Part shown: in pieces, positions 1 to 8,209 of the stretch | How the letters are laid out: every line of letters begins with the position of its first letter | How positions within the stretch are numbered: the stretch's first letter is position 1 | Assembly: GCA_022791815.1 (NCBI GenBank) | Contig: JAAVZU010000087.1 | Location: forward strand, 1-59,941 | Length of the DNA stretch: 59,941 bases | Source of the DNA: Lachnospiraceae bacterium | GTDB lineage: Bacteria > Bacillota > Clostridia > Lachnospirales > Lachnospiraceae | Direction: 5' to 3' | The notes under the pieces: generated by a model | What the model was told of the DNA's origin: nothing | Seen by the model: the letters and a program-made list of their open reading frames with translations, nothing else | The model's database searches: none | Made by a program: the position numbers and the translations under genes

Positions 1-2262
1 CTAGGAATTACCCAGCCCTCTGCATTGTATAGAATTAAGCAGGAATTAGGAGATCAAGTGGATTTGCGGTTTTATAATGAAGAGAAACGTTCCTTTCATC
101 CTAAATCCTATATTTTTCATTATAAAAATAGAAGTGAGATTTTTATTGGTTCTTCTAATATTTCAAAAAGTGCCTTAACTTCAGGAATTGAGTGGAATTA
201 TCGTTTAAAAAGTCAGTCCGAAGAGAAGGATTTTAATTTATTTTATCAAACCTTTCTTGATTTGTTTGAGCATCATTCTATTTTAATTAATGATGAGGAA
301 TTGAGGAGATACTCTAAGAATTGGCATAAACCAGCAGTTGCAAAGGATTTAGCAAGATATGATGATTTAGAAGATTATCCAAATCAAAAAATTGAGGATC
401 TGTTTGAACCAAGGGGAATACAGATTGAAGCAATGTACTCTTTGGAGAATAGCAGGGCAGAAGGTGCAACAAGAGCTTTAATTGTAGCAGCTACTGGTGT
501 GGGAAAAACCTATTTGGCTGCCCATGATTCTAAAAAATATAAAAGGGTATTATTTGTAGCTCATCGGGAGGAGATTTTAAAACAGGCAGCACAGACTTTT
601 CGTAATGTAAGGAAATCGGAGGACTATGGCTTTTTCTATGGTAAACAAAAAGTGAAGAATAAATCAGTTATTTTCGCATCAGTAGCAACTCTTGGAAGAG
701 AGGAATATCTAAAGGAGAATGTTTTTGCATCCGATTATTTTGATTATATTGTGATTGATGAGTTTCACCATGCAGTTAATGATGGATACCAGAGGATTGT
801 AAATTATTTTAAACCAAAGTTTTTGTTGGGACTTACAGCAACACCAGAACGAATGGATGGTAAGAATATCTATGAAATTTGTGAATATAATGTGCCTTTT
901 GAAATATCTTTGAAAGAAGCAATTAATAAAGGAGTTTTGGTGCCATTTCATTATTATGGGATTTATGATGAAACAGATTATTCACATCTACATGTGGTCC
1001 AGGGAAAATATGCGGAAAGCGATTTAAACAAAGCCTATATTAAGAATGAAAAAAGATATGATTTGATATATAAATATTATAAAAAGTATCCTTCCAAGCG
1101 TGCCTTAGGATTTTGCTGTTCCAGGCAGCACGCAGAAGAAATGGCAAAGGAATTTTGTAAACGTGGTGTAAAAAGTGTGGCAGTTTATAGCAATGCAGAT
1201 GGAGCATTTTCTGAGGAGAGGGATAAAGCAATAGAGAGACTTGAAAAACGGGAAATTCAAGTGATTTTTTCGGTGGATATGTTTAACGAAGGTGTAGATA
1301 TTCCTTCACTTGATATGGTTCTCTTTCTTCGACCAACAGAATCATCCACAGTCTTTTTACAGCAATTAGGAAGAGGACTGCGTACATATAGAGGAAAAGA
1401 ATATTTGAATGTTTTAGACTTTATAGGTAATTATGAAAAGGCGGGGAAGGCTCCGCTGTTGTTATCTGGTGGAAAGTCTGTTTCGGGAGGCAAAGCAGGA
1501 GAATATCAGAAAATTGAATATCCTACTGACTGTTTAGTGGATTTTGATATAAAATTGATCGATTTATTTAAAGAATTAGATAAGAAAACTTTATCTATAA
1601 AGGAACAGATTTATAAGGAGTACTATCGGGTGAAGGAGTTTTTAGCAGGAAAGGTGCCTACCAGAATGGAGCTGTTTACCTATATGGAAGGTGAAGTGTA
1701 TCAATATTGTATAAAACATCCAAAAGAAAATCCATTTCAAAAGTATTTAGATTTTTTATATGATAGGAAGGAATTGACAGAAGAAGAAATGAAGGTTTAT
1801 ACTGGGGTAGGCAGAGAGTTTTTAAACTTAATTGAGACTACCAATATGCAGAAAGTCTATAAAATGCCTATTTTGTTTAGTTTTTATAATAATGGCAAGA
1901 TACGTATGCAGATTACAGAAGAAGAAATGTTAGAGACTTGGAAGAATTTCTTTGATAAAGGGGTGAATTGGAGAGATTTTTCAGAAAATATTTCTTATGA
2001 AGAATATAAAAAAATAACAGATAAACAGCATATAAAGAAAGCAAAGCAGATGCCAATTAAATATTTAATATCTTCTGGAAAAAGTTTTTTTGTGGAGAAA
2101 GATGGATATGTTCTTGCACTTAGGAAGGAATTGCAAGATGTAATTGATAATGAGATATTTGTAAAACAAATGAAGGATGTACTAAATTACCGGACTATGG
2201 AATATTATCGAAGGCGATATGAGGGTAGTGGGAAAGTGAAAAGAGAAGAAAAAGGAGAATAA
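1..2262 (+). CDS. PLD-domain DEAD/DEAH-box helicase (5' end outside window)
   Basis: The reading frame is open to base 1, so the N-terminus is missing; the TTG at 25 is not a convincing start. The visible part begins inside a phospholipase D-like nuclease domain: the HxK motif (FHPKSY) is at bases 97-114, followed by the GSSNIS strand. A superfamily 2 helicase core follows, with Walker A ATGVGKT near base 490, the DEFHH box near 757, TATPER near 835 and motif VI QLGRGLR near 1363. About 250 further residues fit the C-terminal region of PLD-helicase fusions (DUF3427-type). Such proteins are ATP-driven DNA translocases with a nuclease-like module, often linked to DNA repair or phage defence. 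The NYN gene starts two bases after the stop, so the two are probably co-transcribed. The family is clear; the biological role is inferred. Confidence 0.9.
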   Translation, partial: LGITQPSALYRIKQELGDQVDLRFYNEEKRSFHPKSYIFHYKNRSEIFIGSSNISKSALTSGIEWNYRLKSQSEEKDFNLFYQTFLDLFEHHSILINDEELRRYSKNWHKPAVAKDLARYDDLEDYPNQKIEDLFEPRGIQIEAMYSLENSRAEGATRALIVAATGVGKTYLAAHDSKKYKRVLFVAHREEILKQAAQTFRNVRKSEDYGFFYGKQKVKNKSVIFASVATLGREEYLKENVFASDYFDYIVIDEFHHAVNDGYQRIVNYFKPKFLLGLTATPERMDGKNIYEICEYNVPFEISLKEAINKGVLVPFHYYGIYDETDYSHLHVVQGKYAESDLNKAYIKNEKRYDLIYKYYKKYPSKRALGFCCSRQHAEEMAKEFCKRGVKSVAVYSNADGAFSEERDKAIERLEKREIQVIFSVDMFNEGVDIPSLDMVLFLRPTESSTVFLQQLGRGLRTYRGKEYLNVLDFIGNYEKAGKAPLLLSGGKSVSGGKAGEYQKIEYPTDCLVDFDIKLIDLFKELDKKTLSIKEQIYKEYYRVKEFLAGKVPTRMELFTYMEGEVYQYCIKHPKENPFQKYLDFLYDRKELTEEEMKVYTGVGREFLNLIETTNMQKVYKMPILFSFYNNGKIRMQITEEEMLETWKNFFDKGVNWRDFSENISYEEYKKITDKQHIKKAKQMPIKYLISSGKSFFVEKDGYVLALRKELQDVIDNEIFVKQMKDVLNYRTMEYYRRRYEGSGKVKREEKGE

Positions 2263-2263
2263 A

Positions 2264-3031
2264 ATGAGAAATTTAAAGAAAATAGCATTGTTAATTGATG
2301 CAGATAATACACAATGGTCAAAGATGGAAGCTGTAATAAGAGAAATATCAGCACATGGTAGTATTAACGTCAAAAGAGCTTATGGTAATTGGAAGAAAGA
2401 AACTTTAAAAAACTGGGAGAGTGAGATTAAGCGGCTGGCAATAAAAGCAGAGCAGCAATTTGATTATGTTTCAGGAAAAAATGCAACAGATATGGCATTG
2501 GTTATTGATGCAGTTGACCTTCTTCACAAAAATTTATATGATGCATTTGTTCTTGTGGCCAGTGATAGTGACTATACACCACTTGCAATTAAAATTCGTG
2601 AATCAGGTGTGTATGTTATTGGAGTGGGAGAAAAGAAAACACCTGAAGCATTTCGGAATGCTTGTGATGAATTTGTTTTTTTGGAAAATTTAAGTGAGAC
2701 AAACAAGGAACAGAAGAAAAATTGGGACAATGTTCATGAGATGACTAATAGAAGATTGGAAAATATTTATGAAGAAGATAATAATATGGAAGAAATTCAT
2801 AATTTGTTAAGAATAGCATCAGATAAGTATCAGGATGCAGATGGATATGTGAATGTAAGTTCCGCTGGTACTTTTATAAAAAGAGCAAAGCCAGATTTTG
2901 ATGCCCGTACATATGGATATGTGAAACTACCACAATTAGTGGAAGACTTTCCAGATAAATATGAAATGAAAAGATATAAAGGAAAGGGAACGGTTACAAT
3001 TATTGCATATAGATGTAGAAATGTGAAATAA
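2264..3031 (+). CDS. NYN-domain protein with C-terminal OST-HTH/LOTUS domain
   Basis: This 255-residue protein starts at an ATG preceded by AGGAG, two bases after the helicase stop, so translation is probably coupled. Residues 5-145 form a NYN (PIN-like, LabA/DUF88) domain. The conserved acidic residues expected to bind metal are visible in LLIDADNTQW, the NATDMALVIDAVD segment and VASDSDYTPL. Residues 175-255 match an OST-HTH/LOTUS winged helix, which in other proteins binds RNA. The likely role is a small ribonuclease or RNA-binding factor. The pairing with a PLD helicase suggests joint nucleic-acid processing, but nothing in the sequence fixes a substrate. Confidence 0.85.
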   Translation: MRNLKKIALLIDADNTQWSKMEAVIREISAHGSINVKRAYGNWKKETLKNWESEIKRLAIKAEQQFDYVSGKNATDMALVIDAVDLLHKNLYDAFVLVASDSDYTPLAIKIRESGVYVIGVGEKKTPEAFRNACDEFVFLENLSETNKEQKKNWDNVHEMTNRRLENIYEEDNNMEEIHNLLRIASDKYQDADGYVNVSSAGTFIKRAKPDFDARTYGYVKLPQLVEDFPDKYEMKRYKGKGTVTIIAYRCRNVK

Positions 3032-3089
3032 AAATGTTATTCCGTTATCTTAATATAAATCAAAAAATTTAGTTGTGCTAAAACCTTAA

Positions 3090-3608
3090 TTGTTTACAAT
3101 AGGAGAAATTACTATAAATGGAAAAAATAAGAGAATATTTTTTAAGAGGATAAAAGCAAAAGAGATGATATTAAAAAATGGAATAACAGGGTTTTATGAG
3201 AATTTTGATGATATAAAAAACAGTATTTCCAGTCAAGGATTTATACAATTTTGTAATGAATTAGTTTACAATAATCAGGGGAAAATACTTGCTGTGGATT
3301 TGGAATTAACAGGGAAGAATTTTTATTATTGCAAAATGCAATTTCAAAAGAAAATTTGTTATGTTTTATTAAATGCCAGTTATCCTTATGTTGTATTTGC
3401 CTCATTAGTCAGTATGGAGAAGATAACATATATAGATAAGCCAGATTACATGGAATATGTTCCAGATAATTATTTTGTACTAAATAGAGAAGAATTGAAG
3501 ATGGATTTTGAAAACAGTAAAAATCAGTTAAACAGAATAGAATGGAAACAAATTTTATATTGGAAACCAAAAACTGTAGGAGAGATTATCTTTAATTTTT
3601 GGGATTAA
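3090..3608 (+). CDS. hypothetical protein
   Basis: This open frame of up to 172 codons matches no family I recognise. The TTG start at 3090 has no ribosome site upstream. The AGGAG at 3101-3105 instead points at the ATG at 3118, which lies in another frame and stops after 11 codons. The ATG at 3165 is an alternative in-frame start, so the 5' end is uncertain and a frameshift near 3110 is possible. The protein is rich in Phe, Tyr and Lys, with no signal peptide or clear membrane segment. Its size and composition resemble small cytoplasmic immunity-type proteins, but no motif supports that. It sits 57 bases after the NYN gene. Confidence 0.55.
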   Translation: MFTIGEITINGKNKRIFFKRIKAKEMILKNGITGFYENFDDIKNSISSQGFIQFCNELVYNNQGKILAVDLELTGKNFYYCKMQFQKKICYVLLNASYPYVVFASLVSMEKITYIDKPDYMEYVPDNYFVLNREELKMDFENSKNQLNRIEWKQILYWKPKTVGEIIFNFWD

Positions 3609-3662
3609 GGAAGTTAATATTAGGCAATTGCCCAAAAGTTAATATAAGTGAAGGGAATAAAA

Positions 3663-4355
3663 ATGATACAAAGTATTCAATTAGGGAAATATCCATGTAA
3701 AATTTATGAAGGCAGTAAAATAGAAAAAATTATATTTTGGTTTGTGGATACACAAAGAATGGAAATATCTAATAAGGTGTATGAAAAGATAAGAGCAGGG
3801 AAGTCAGAGAACAATTATGCATTGGTAGTAATTGGAATTTTTGACTGGAACAGACAACTATCACCATGGGATGCACCTGCTATATTGGGAAAAGATGATT
3901 TTGCTGGCGAAGGAGAGGTTTTGAAAAAATGGATGGTAGAAGAAGGCATTCCAAAGGTGTTGCGACATTTTAATTTAGAAATGAAGAATATAGAATTACT
4001 AATTGGAGGATATTCCTTAGCAGGATTATTTGCTTTATGGACATATTATGAAACAGGTTTGTTTCAAGGAGTGGCAAGTTGCTCAGGTTCGCTTTGGTAT
4101 CCTGAATGGATGGAATATGCCAAGACACATTCACCAAAAGAAGGAAGCAGGATATATCTTAGCCTTGGGACAAAAGAAGAAAAAACTCAAAATAAAACAC
4201 TTTCCCAAATTGGAAACTATACAAGAGAATTATATCAATGGTATAAAAATACAAAGAATGTTAAGAAAGCTATATTAGAGTGGAATAATGGAAATCATTT
4301 TACTGAGGTAGAAGAAAGACTAGTGAAGGGATTTCTATGGTTGTTAAGAAACTGA
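3663..4355 (+). CDS. alpha/beta-hydrolase (esterase-like) protein
   Basis: The protein has about 230 residues. The ATG at 3663 is preferred over the in-frame GTG at 3648 because GAAGGGA lies just ahead of it. The nucleophile elbow is GGYSLAG (GxSxxG, around residue 120), followed by a helix and a second strand (VASCSGSLWYP) typical of putative esterases of the Fes/D fold. A C-terminal NGNHF could provide the catalytic His. There is no signal peptide, so it is cytoplasmic. It follows the hypothetical gene by about 55 bases and precedes the aldo/keto reductase by 29. The fold is well supported; the substrate is unknown. Confidence 0.75.
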   Translation: MIQSIQLGKYPCKIYEGSKIEKIIFWFVDTQRMEISNKVYEKIRAGKSENNYALVVIGIFDWNRQLSPWDAPAILGKDDFAGEGEVLKKWMVEEGIPKVLRHFNLEMKNIELLIGGYSLAGLFALWTYYETGLFQGVASCSGSLWYPEWMEYAKTHSPKEGSRIYLSLGTKEEKTQNKTLSQIGNYTRELYQWYKNTKNVKKAILEWNNGNHFTEVEERLVKGFLWLLRN

Positions 4356-4384
4356 TATTTATAAAAGGCTGAGAGGTGCTTATT

Positions 4385-5299
4385 ATGAAGTATTTAAAAC
4401 TTGGTGGTGTTCTTCCTGCTTCGGCAATAGCCCTAGGAGCAATGCGTATAGCAGATATGTCTAATAAATGTGTAGATAGATTACTGGGGTGTGCTGTGGA
4501 ATCAGGAATTAACTTTTTTGATCATGCAGATATTTATGGAAATGGACGTTCCGAAGAAGTTTTTGGTAATGCACTAAAACGGATATCTGGCTTACGGGAG
4601 AAAATTTTAATTCAGTCAAAATGTGGCATACGGCAGGGGATGTATGACTTTTCCAAGGAGTATATTCTTTCTTCTGTAGATGGAATTTTATCAAGACTTC
4701 AAATTGACTATCTTGATGTGTTGTTACTGCATCGTCCAGATACGTTAATGGATGAATTTGAAGTAGGAGAAGCATTTGAAACTTTATTGCAGAGTGGAAA
4801 AGTACGGTATTTCGGGGTTAGTAACCAAAGCCCCCTTCAAATGGAATTAACAGGAAGTGAATTTTCAGGGAAATTACTTGTCAACCAGATGCAGATTTCA
4901 CTAGCGAACTGTCCTATGATAGATGCAGGGTTAAACGTAAATACAATGTTTCCAGAAGGAATAGTAAGGGATAATGGACTTTTAGAATATGCAAGACTGC
5001 ATCATATTACATTGCAGGCATGGTCACCATTGCAGTATGGTTTCTTTGAAGGGAATTTTGTGGGGAGTGACAGATATCCAGAATTGAATAAAAAGCTAAA
5101 CCAATTAGCAGAGAAATATAATGTAACCCCTGTTGCGATTGCAATTGCATGGCTGCTTCGCCATCCAGTAGGTATTCAGCCCATTCTTGGTACTACATCT
5201 GATATACATCTGCAAGAAGCAGTAAAAGCTGTAGAGATAGAATTGACAAGAGAAGAATGGTATGAATTGTATTTATCTGTAGGGAAAAGATTGCCATAA
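4385..5299 (+). CDS. aldo/keto reductase (YdhF-like)
   Basis: The start is the ATG at 4385, with GAGAGG eight bases upstream; the GTG nine bases earlier has no room for a ribosome site. The product of 304 residues is a TIM-barrel NAD(P)H-dependent oxidoreductase. The catalytic tetrad is visible: Asp and Tyr in DHADIYGNG (about residue 45), Lys in QSKCGI (about 79) and His in LLHRPD (about 115). GKVRYFGVSN and WSPLQYGFF are family strands, and the C-terminal segment carries the nucleotide-binding ILGTTS. The substrate cannot be read from sequence. It sits 17 bases before the VOC gene in the same orientation. Confidence 0.9.
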   Translation: MKYLKLGGVLPASAIALGAMRIADMSNKCVDRLLGCAVESGINFFDHADIYGNGRSEEVFGNALKRISGLREKILIQSKCGIRQGMYDFSKEYILSSVDGILSRLQIDYLDVLLLHRPDTLMDEFEVGEAFETLLQSGKVRYFGVSNQSPLQMELTGSEFSGKLLVNQMQISLANCPMIDAGLNVNTMFPEGIVRDNGLLEYARLHHITLQAWSPLQYGFFEGNFVGSDRYPELNKKLNQLAEKYNVTPVAIAIAWLLRHPVGIQPILGTTSDIHLQEAVKAVEIELTREEWYELYLSVGKRLP

Positions 5300-5316
5300 A
5301 CTTTAGGAGGAAATAG

Positions 5317-5787
5317 ATGAAACTAAAAAATGTTTTGATTGTGGTAAAAGATATAGAAAAGGCAAAGCAATTTTATAAAGATTTATTTGGCCTTCATGTA
5401 GTTTCTGATTTCGGAGAGAATGTGATTATGACAGAGGGGTTAGTCTTGCAGGAACAGGTGGTCTGGGAAAGCTTTCTGGAAAAAGAAATCAAATTAGGTG
5501 GACATGATGCAGAGCTTTATTTTGAAGAAGATGATATAGATGGTTTTTTACAGAAGTTAAAAAAGTGTGACTATACTATAGAGTATATTAATCAATGCAT
5601 AGAGCATGACTGGGGGCAAAGAGTGATCCGCATGTATGATTTAGATAAGCATGTAATTGAAATTGGAGAATCTATGGAGTATGTGATAAAAAGATTATTA
5701 AAAGAAGGATTTTCTGTAGAAGAGACTGCAAAGAAATCTCAAATGCCAATAGAGATGGTAAGAGAATTGGCAGAACTTGATTTCTAA
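5317..5787 (+). CDS. VOC-family (glyoxalase/bleomycin-resistance-like) protein with HTH-like tail
   Basis: A good AGGAGG precedes the ATG. Residues 1-118 form a vicinal-oxygen-chelate fold with two beta-alpha-beta-beta-beta halves (VVKDIEKAKQFYKDLFGL; GQRVIRMYDLDKHVIEIGE). The Glu of HVIEIGE is the usual second-half metal ligand, but the usual N-terminal His is replaced, so metal binding may differ. Residues 119-156 are an extra helical tail (EGFSVEETAKKSQMP) resembling a small helix-turn-helix and also the C-terminus of the Rpn nuclease at 58.2 kb. A decayed near-copy of the tail lies at 11935-12032. The substrate is unknown. Confidence 0.85.
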   Translation: MKLKNVLIVVKDIEKAKQFYKDLFGLHVVSDFGENVIMTEGLVLQEQVVWESFLEKEIKLGGHDAELYFEEDDIDGFLQKLKKCDYTIEYINQCIEHDWGQRVIRMYDLDKHVIEIGESMEYVIKRLLKEGFSVEETAKKSQMPIEMVRELAELDF

Positions 5788-5879
5788 AGATTTTAAAAAT
5801 GGACTTAGAGCATAAAAAACTTGACACAATCTCTTTGCATATAGTATAGTAAAAATATCCATGAATAGGTATAAGTTGC

Positions 5880-6080
5880 AAAACATAGTATATGAAAATG
5901 TGGAGCATTAATAGAGAAATTGGTGCAAATCCAATACGGTCCCGCCACTGTGAATGGGAGCTGACAGATAAAATTAGCTGGACAAGATTCCGTTAATTAG
6001 CCACTGGAGCAATCTGGGAAGGTATCTGAAGGTGATGATCAAAAGTCAGGAGAACTGCTTATACTGATTAAGAAAATTCT
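5880..6080 (+). promoter_or_regulatory. cobalamin (B12) riboswitch
   Basis: The hallmark core is present: TGGTGCAAATCC, then GGTCCCGCCACTGTGA at 5938-5953, a second GCCACTG near 6000, TGGGAAGGT near 6015 and AAAGTCAGGAG near 6042. This is the adenosylcobalamin-class aptamer, which turns downstream genes off when B12 is plentiful. It lies ahead of the Nik/Dpp-type ABC operon with no gene between, so it should control that operon. The next 230 bases hold only an unconvincing 74-codon frame and then a hairpin terminator at 6318, which is probably the switched element. Confidence 0.92.
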
Positions 6081-6317
6081 TACGGCAGATGAGAACTCTT
6101 AAGCTCAGAAGATGGCAAAGTAAAAAGAAAGATAAGAAAGAACATACGTACTTTATCTTATACAGGATAGGAATATCCATGTTGTTAGACAAAAAGTATG
6201 CTTTTTTGGTGTGTATTTATTTTGTTACTATATTGCGAAATTATGCGTCAAATGAAGTAGGGCAGAAATATCCCTTTTCACCAACAAATAATAGAGGTAA
6301 TATGATCGAATGAGTTT

Positions 6318-6343
6318 AGTCTGTTTATAACAGGCTATTTTTT
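6318..6343 (+). terminator. rho-independent terminator in the riboswitch leader
   Basis: An 8-bp stem (AGTCTGTT / AACAGGCT, one G-T pair) with a 3-nt loop is followed directly by ATTTTTTTTAT. It lies between the riboswitch and the first transporter gene, so it can act as the premature-termination platform of the switch. Confidence 0.75.
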
Positions 6344-6431
6344 TATGTTATTATTTAGGCTTATTAGATACATGAAATAGTTATGTTTCTTGTCATGGAA
6401 GGCTGAAAAAAACATACAAGGAGGTGAAAAA

Positions 6432-7370
6432 ATGAGAGGTAAACAGGCATTAACACATTTTCTACAAATTGTGATTGTCCTTTTTGGGATCAGTTTTTTT
6501 ACATTTGGCCTGACTTATTTGTCACCAGGTGATCCAGCAGAGATTATGCTGACAGAGTGTGGAAATATTCCCACAGAAGAGTTGCTGGAAAAGACAAGAG
6601 AGGAGCTTGGGTTAAATGAGCCTTTTCTTGTGCAATATGGCAATTGGCTAAAAGGTGTAGTTACTGGAGATATGGGAATATCCTATTCGATGAAAGTTCC
6701 AGTTGTGCAAAAATTGGCAAGTTGTTTTTGGCCTACTTTACAGTTGGCATTGGCTGCGGTCGTACTTATGTTGCTGATTTCCATTCCATTAGGAGTTTTG
6801 TCCGCTGTATACCAAAATCGTTGGATAGATTATCTGGTAAGAGGAATAACCTTTTTAGGCGTATCAATTCCAAACTTTTGGCTGGGACTGATTCTTCTTA
6901 GTATATTTGGAGTACAGCTACACTGGGTATCTGTATCAGGAGGAAGAAGTGATTTAAAATCCTTAATACTTCCTGCAATTACATTGGCAATTGCTATGTC
7001 AGCAAAATACACCAGACAGGTAAGAACAGCCGTATTGGATGAACTTCATAAGGAGTATGTTATGGCTGCAAAAATGCGGGGAATAAAAGAGAAGGTGATA
7101 CTGTGGAAAAATGTACTACCTAATGCAATGTTACCATTAATTACATTATTGGGACTTTCTTTTGGAAATTTGCTTGGAGGAACTGCAGTTGTAGAGATTA
7201 TCTATAATTGGCCAGGAATGGGGAGCATGGCAGTGAAAGCAATATCCTGTCACGATTACCCGCTGATACAAGGCTACGTTTTATGGATTGCGTTATTGTA
7301 TATGGTAATCAACCTGACTGTAGATTGGTTTTATCATAGAATGGACCCACGTTTGAAGGAGGAAGGATAG
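6432..7370 (+). CDS. ABC importer permease, NikB/DppB family
   Basis: The start is the ATG at 6432 behind a strong AAGGAGGTG; the longer TTG start has no ribosome site. The product of 312 residues has an N-terminal membrane helix, the family's extracytoplasmic segment (SPGDPAEIML), and five more helices. The cytoplasmic EAA loop that docks on the ATPase is visible as AAKMRGIKEK with LPNAMLP. It is one of two permeases in a five-gene importer of the nickel/di- and oligopeptide class. It overlaps the next permease by one base. Control by the upstream B12 riboswitch points to a cobalt or corrinoid-related cargo rather than peptides; this is inference. Confidence 0.92.
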   Translation: MRGKQALTHFLQIVIVLFGISFFTFGLTYLSPGDPAEIMLTECGNIPTEELLEKTREELGLNEPFLVQYGNWLKGVVTGDMGISYSMKVPVVQKLASCFWPTLQLALAAVVLMLLISIPLGVLSAVYQNRWIDYLVRGITFLGVSIPNFWLGLILLSIFGVQLHWVSVSGGRSDLKSLILPAITLAIAMSAKYTRQVRTAVLDELHKEYVMAAKMRGIKEKVILWKNVLPNAMLPLITLLGLSFGNLLGGTAVVEIIYNWPGMGSMAVKAISCHDYPLIQGYVLWIALLYMVINLTVDWFYHRMDPRLKEEG

Positions 7371-8200
7371 TGAAGTGTATTAAATTTATCAAAAATCATA
7401 AGCAATTTACCATGTTCTCCTTTTTTGCATTGGTTATCGTGGGTATTGCAGTTTTTGCACCATGGATAGTCCCTAAAGATCCTTATGATGCAGTAATGAC
7501 AGATTCTTTAGTTGCACCATGTAGTGAATATATATGGGGGACAGATAAACTGGGAAGGGACTTATTTTCAAGAGTCATTTATGGTACAAGAAGCTCCCTT
7601 ATAATGGTATTTACTCTTGTAAGTGTCATATTTGTAGTAGGTACATGTTTAGGTGTATTGGCTGGATTTTTTGGAGGGATTTTAGAACAGATTATCATGC
7701 GGCTGGCAGATATGATGGTTTCGTTTCCTGGATTGGTACTTGCCATAGCCATAGCAGGACTTTTAGGACCCAATATGGTAAATGCTGTAATAGCAATTGC
7801 AGCCGTAAGCTGGACGAAATATGCAAGACTAGCAAGAAGTCTTGTTCTTAAGATAAAGAATAGTCTTTATATAAAGGCTGCAAGATTAACAGGGACAAAA
7901 AATTGGAAAATTATTCTAAGATACATATTGCCCAATATGATTACCACAATGATTATTACTGCTGCTACAGATATTGGAGGTATGATGATGGAGCTTGCAG
8001 GATTATCTTTTCTGGGTTTTGGTGCACAGCCTCCCACACCAGAGTGGGGGCTTATGCTGAATGAAGGAAGAACCTATATTTCAAAGGCACCGTGGCTTAT
8101 GATATATCCTGGTATAGCAATAGTAATCGTAGTAATTGTATTTAACATGCTTGGAGATAGTGTGAGAGATTTATTAGACCCAAGACAGGAAAGAAAGTGA
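7370..8200 (+). CDS. ABC importer permease, NikC/DppC family
   Basis: The GTG start shares a base with the upstream TAG, so translation is coupled to the first permease. The 276-residue protein has an N-terminal helix (residues 14-33), the family motif WGTDKLGRDLFSR near residue 55, and five further helices. The EAA loop is KAARLTGTKNWK with RYILPN. SFLGFGAQPPTPEWG near residue 220 is diagnostic for the NikC/DppC/OppC group. It forms the heteromeric membrane pore with the preceding gene product. The length is normal and all signature segments are intact. Confidence 0.93.
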   Translation: MKCIKFIKNHKQFTMFSFFALVIVGIAVFAPWIVPKDPYDAVMTDSLVAPCSEYIWGTDKLGRDLFSRVIYGTRSSLIMVFTLVSVIFVVGTCLGVLAGFFGGILEQIIMRLADMMVSFPGLVLAIAIAGLLGPNMVNAVIAIAAVSWTKYARLARSLVLKIKNSLYIKAARLTGTKNWKIILRYILPNMITTMIITAATDIGGMMMELAGLSFLGFGAQPPTPEWGLMLNEGRTYISKAPWLMIYPGIAIVIVVIVFNMLGDSVRDLLDPRQERK

Positions 8201-8209
8201 GGAAACATA

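Noticed and set aside
3090-3164. A separate small gene from the ATG at 3118
   Set aside because: It has a ribosome site but stops after 11 codons, so it is more likely a sign of a frameshift or a start-site ambiguity.
6089-6313. 74-codon open frame between the riboswitch and its terminator
   Set aside because: No ribosome site, poor protein-like composition, and it lies in the expression platform of the riboswitch.
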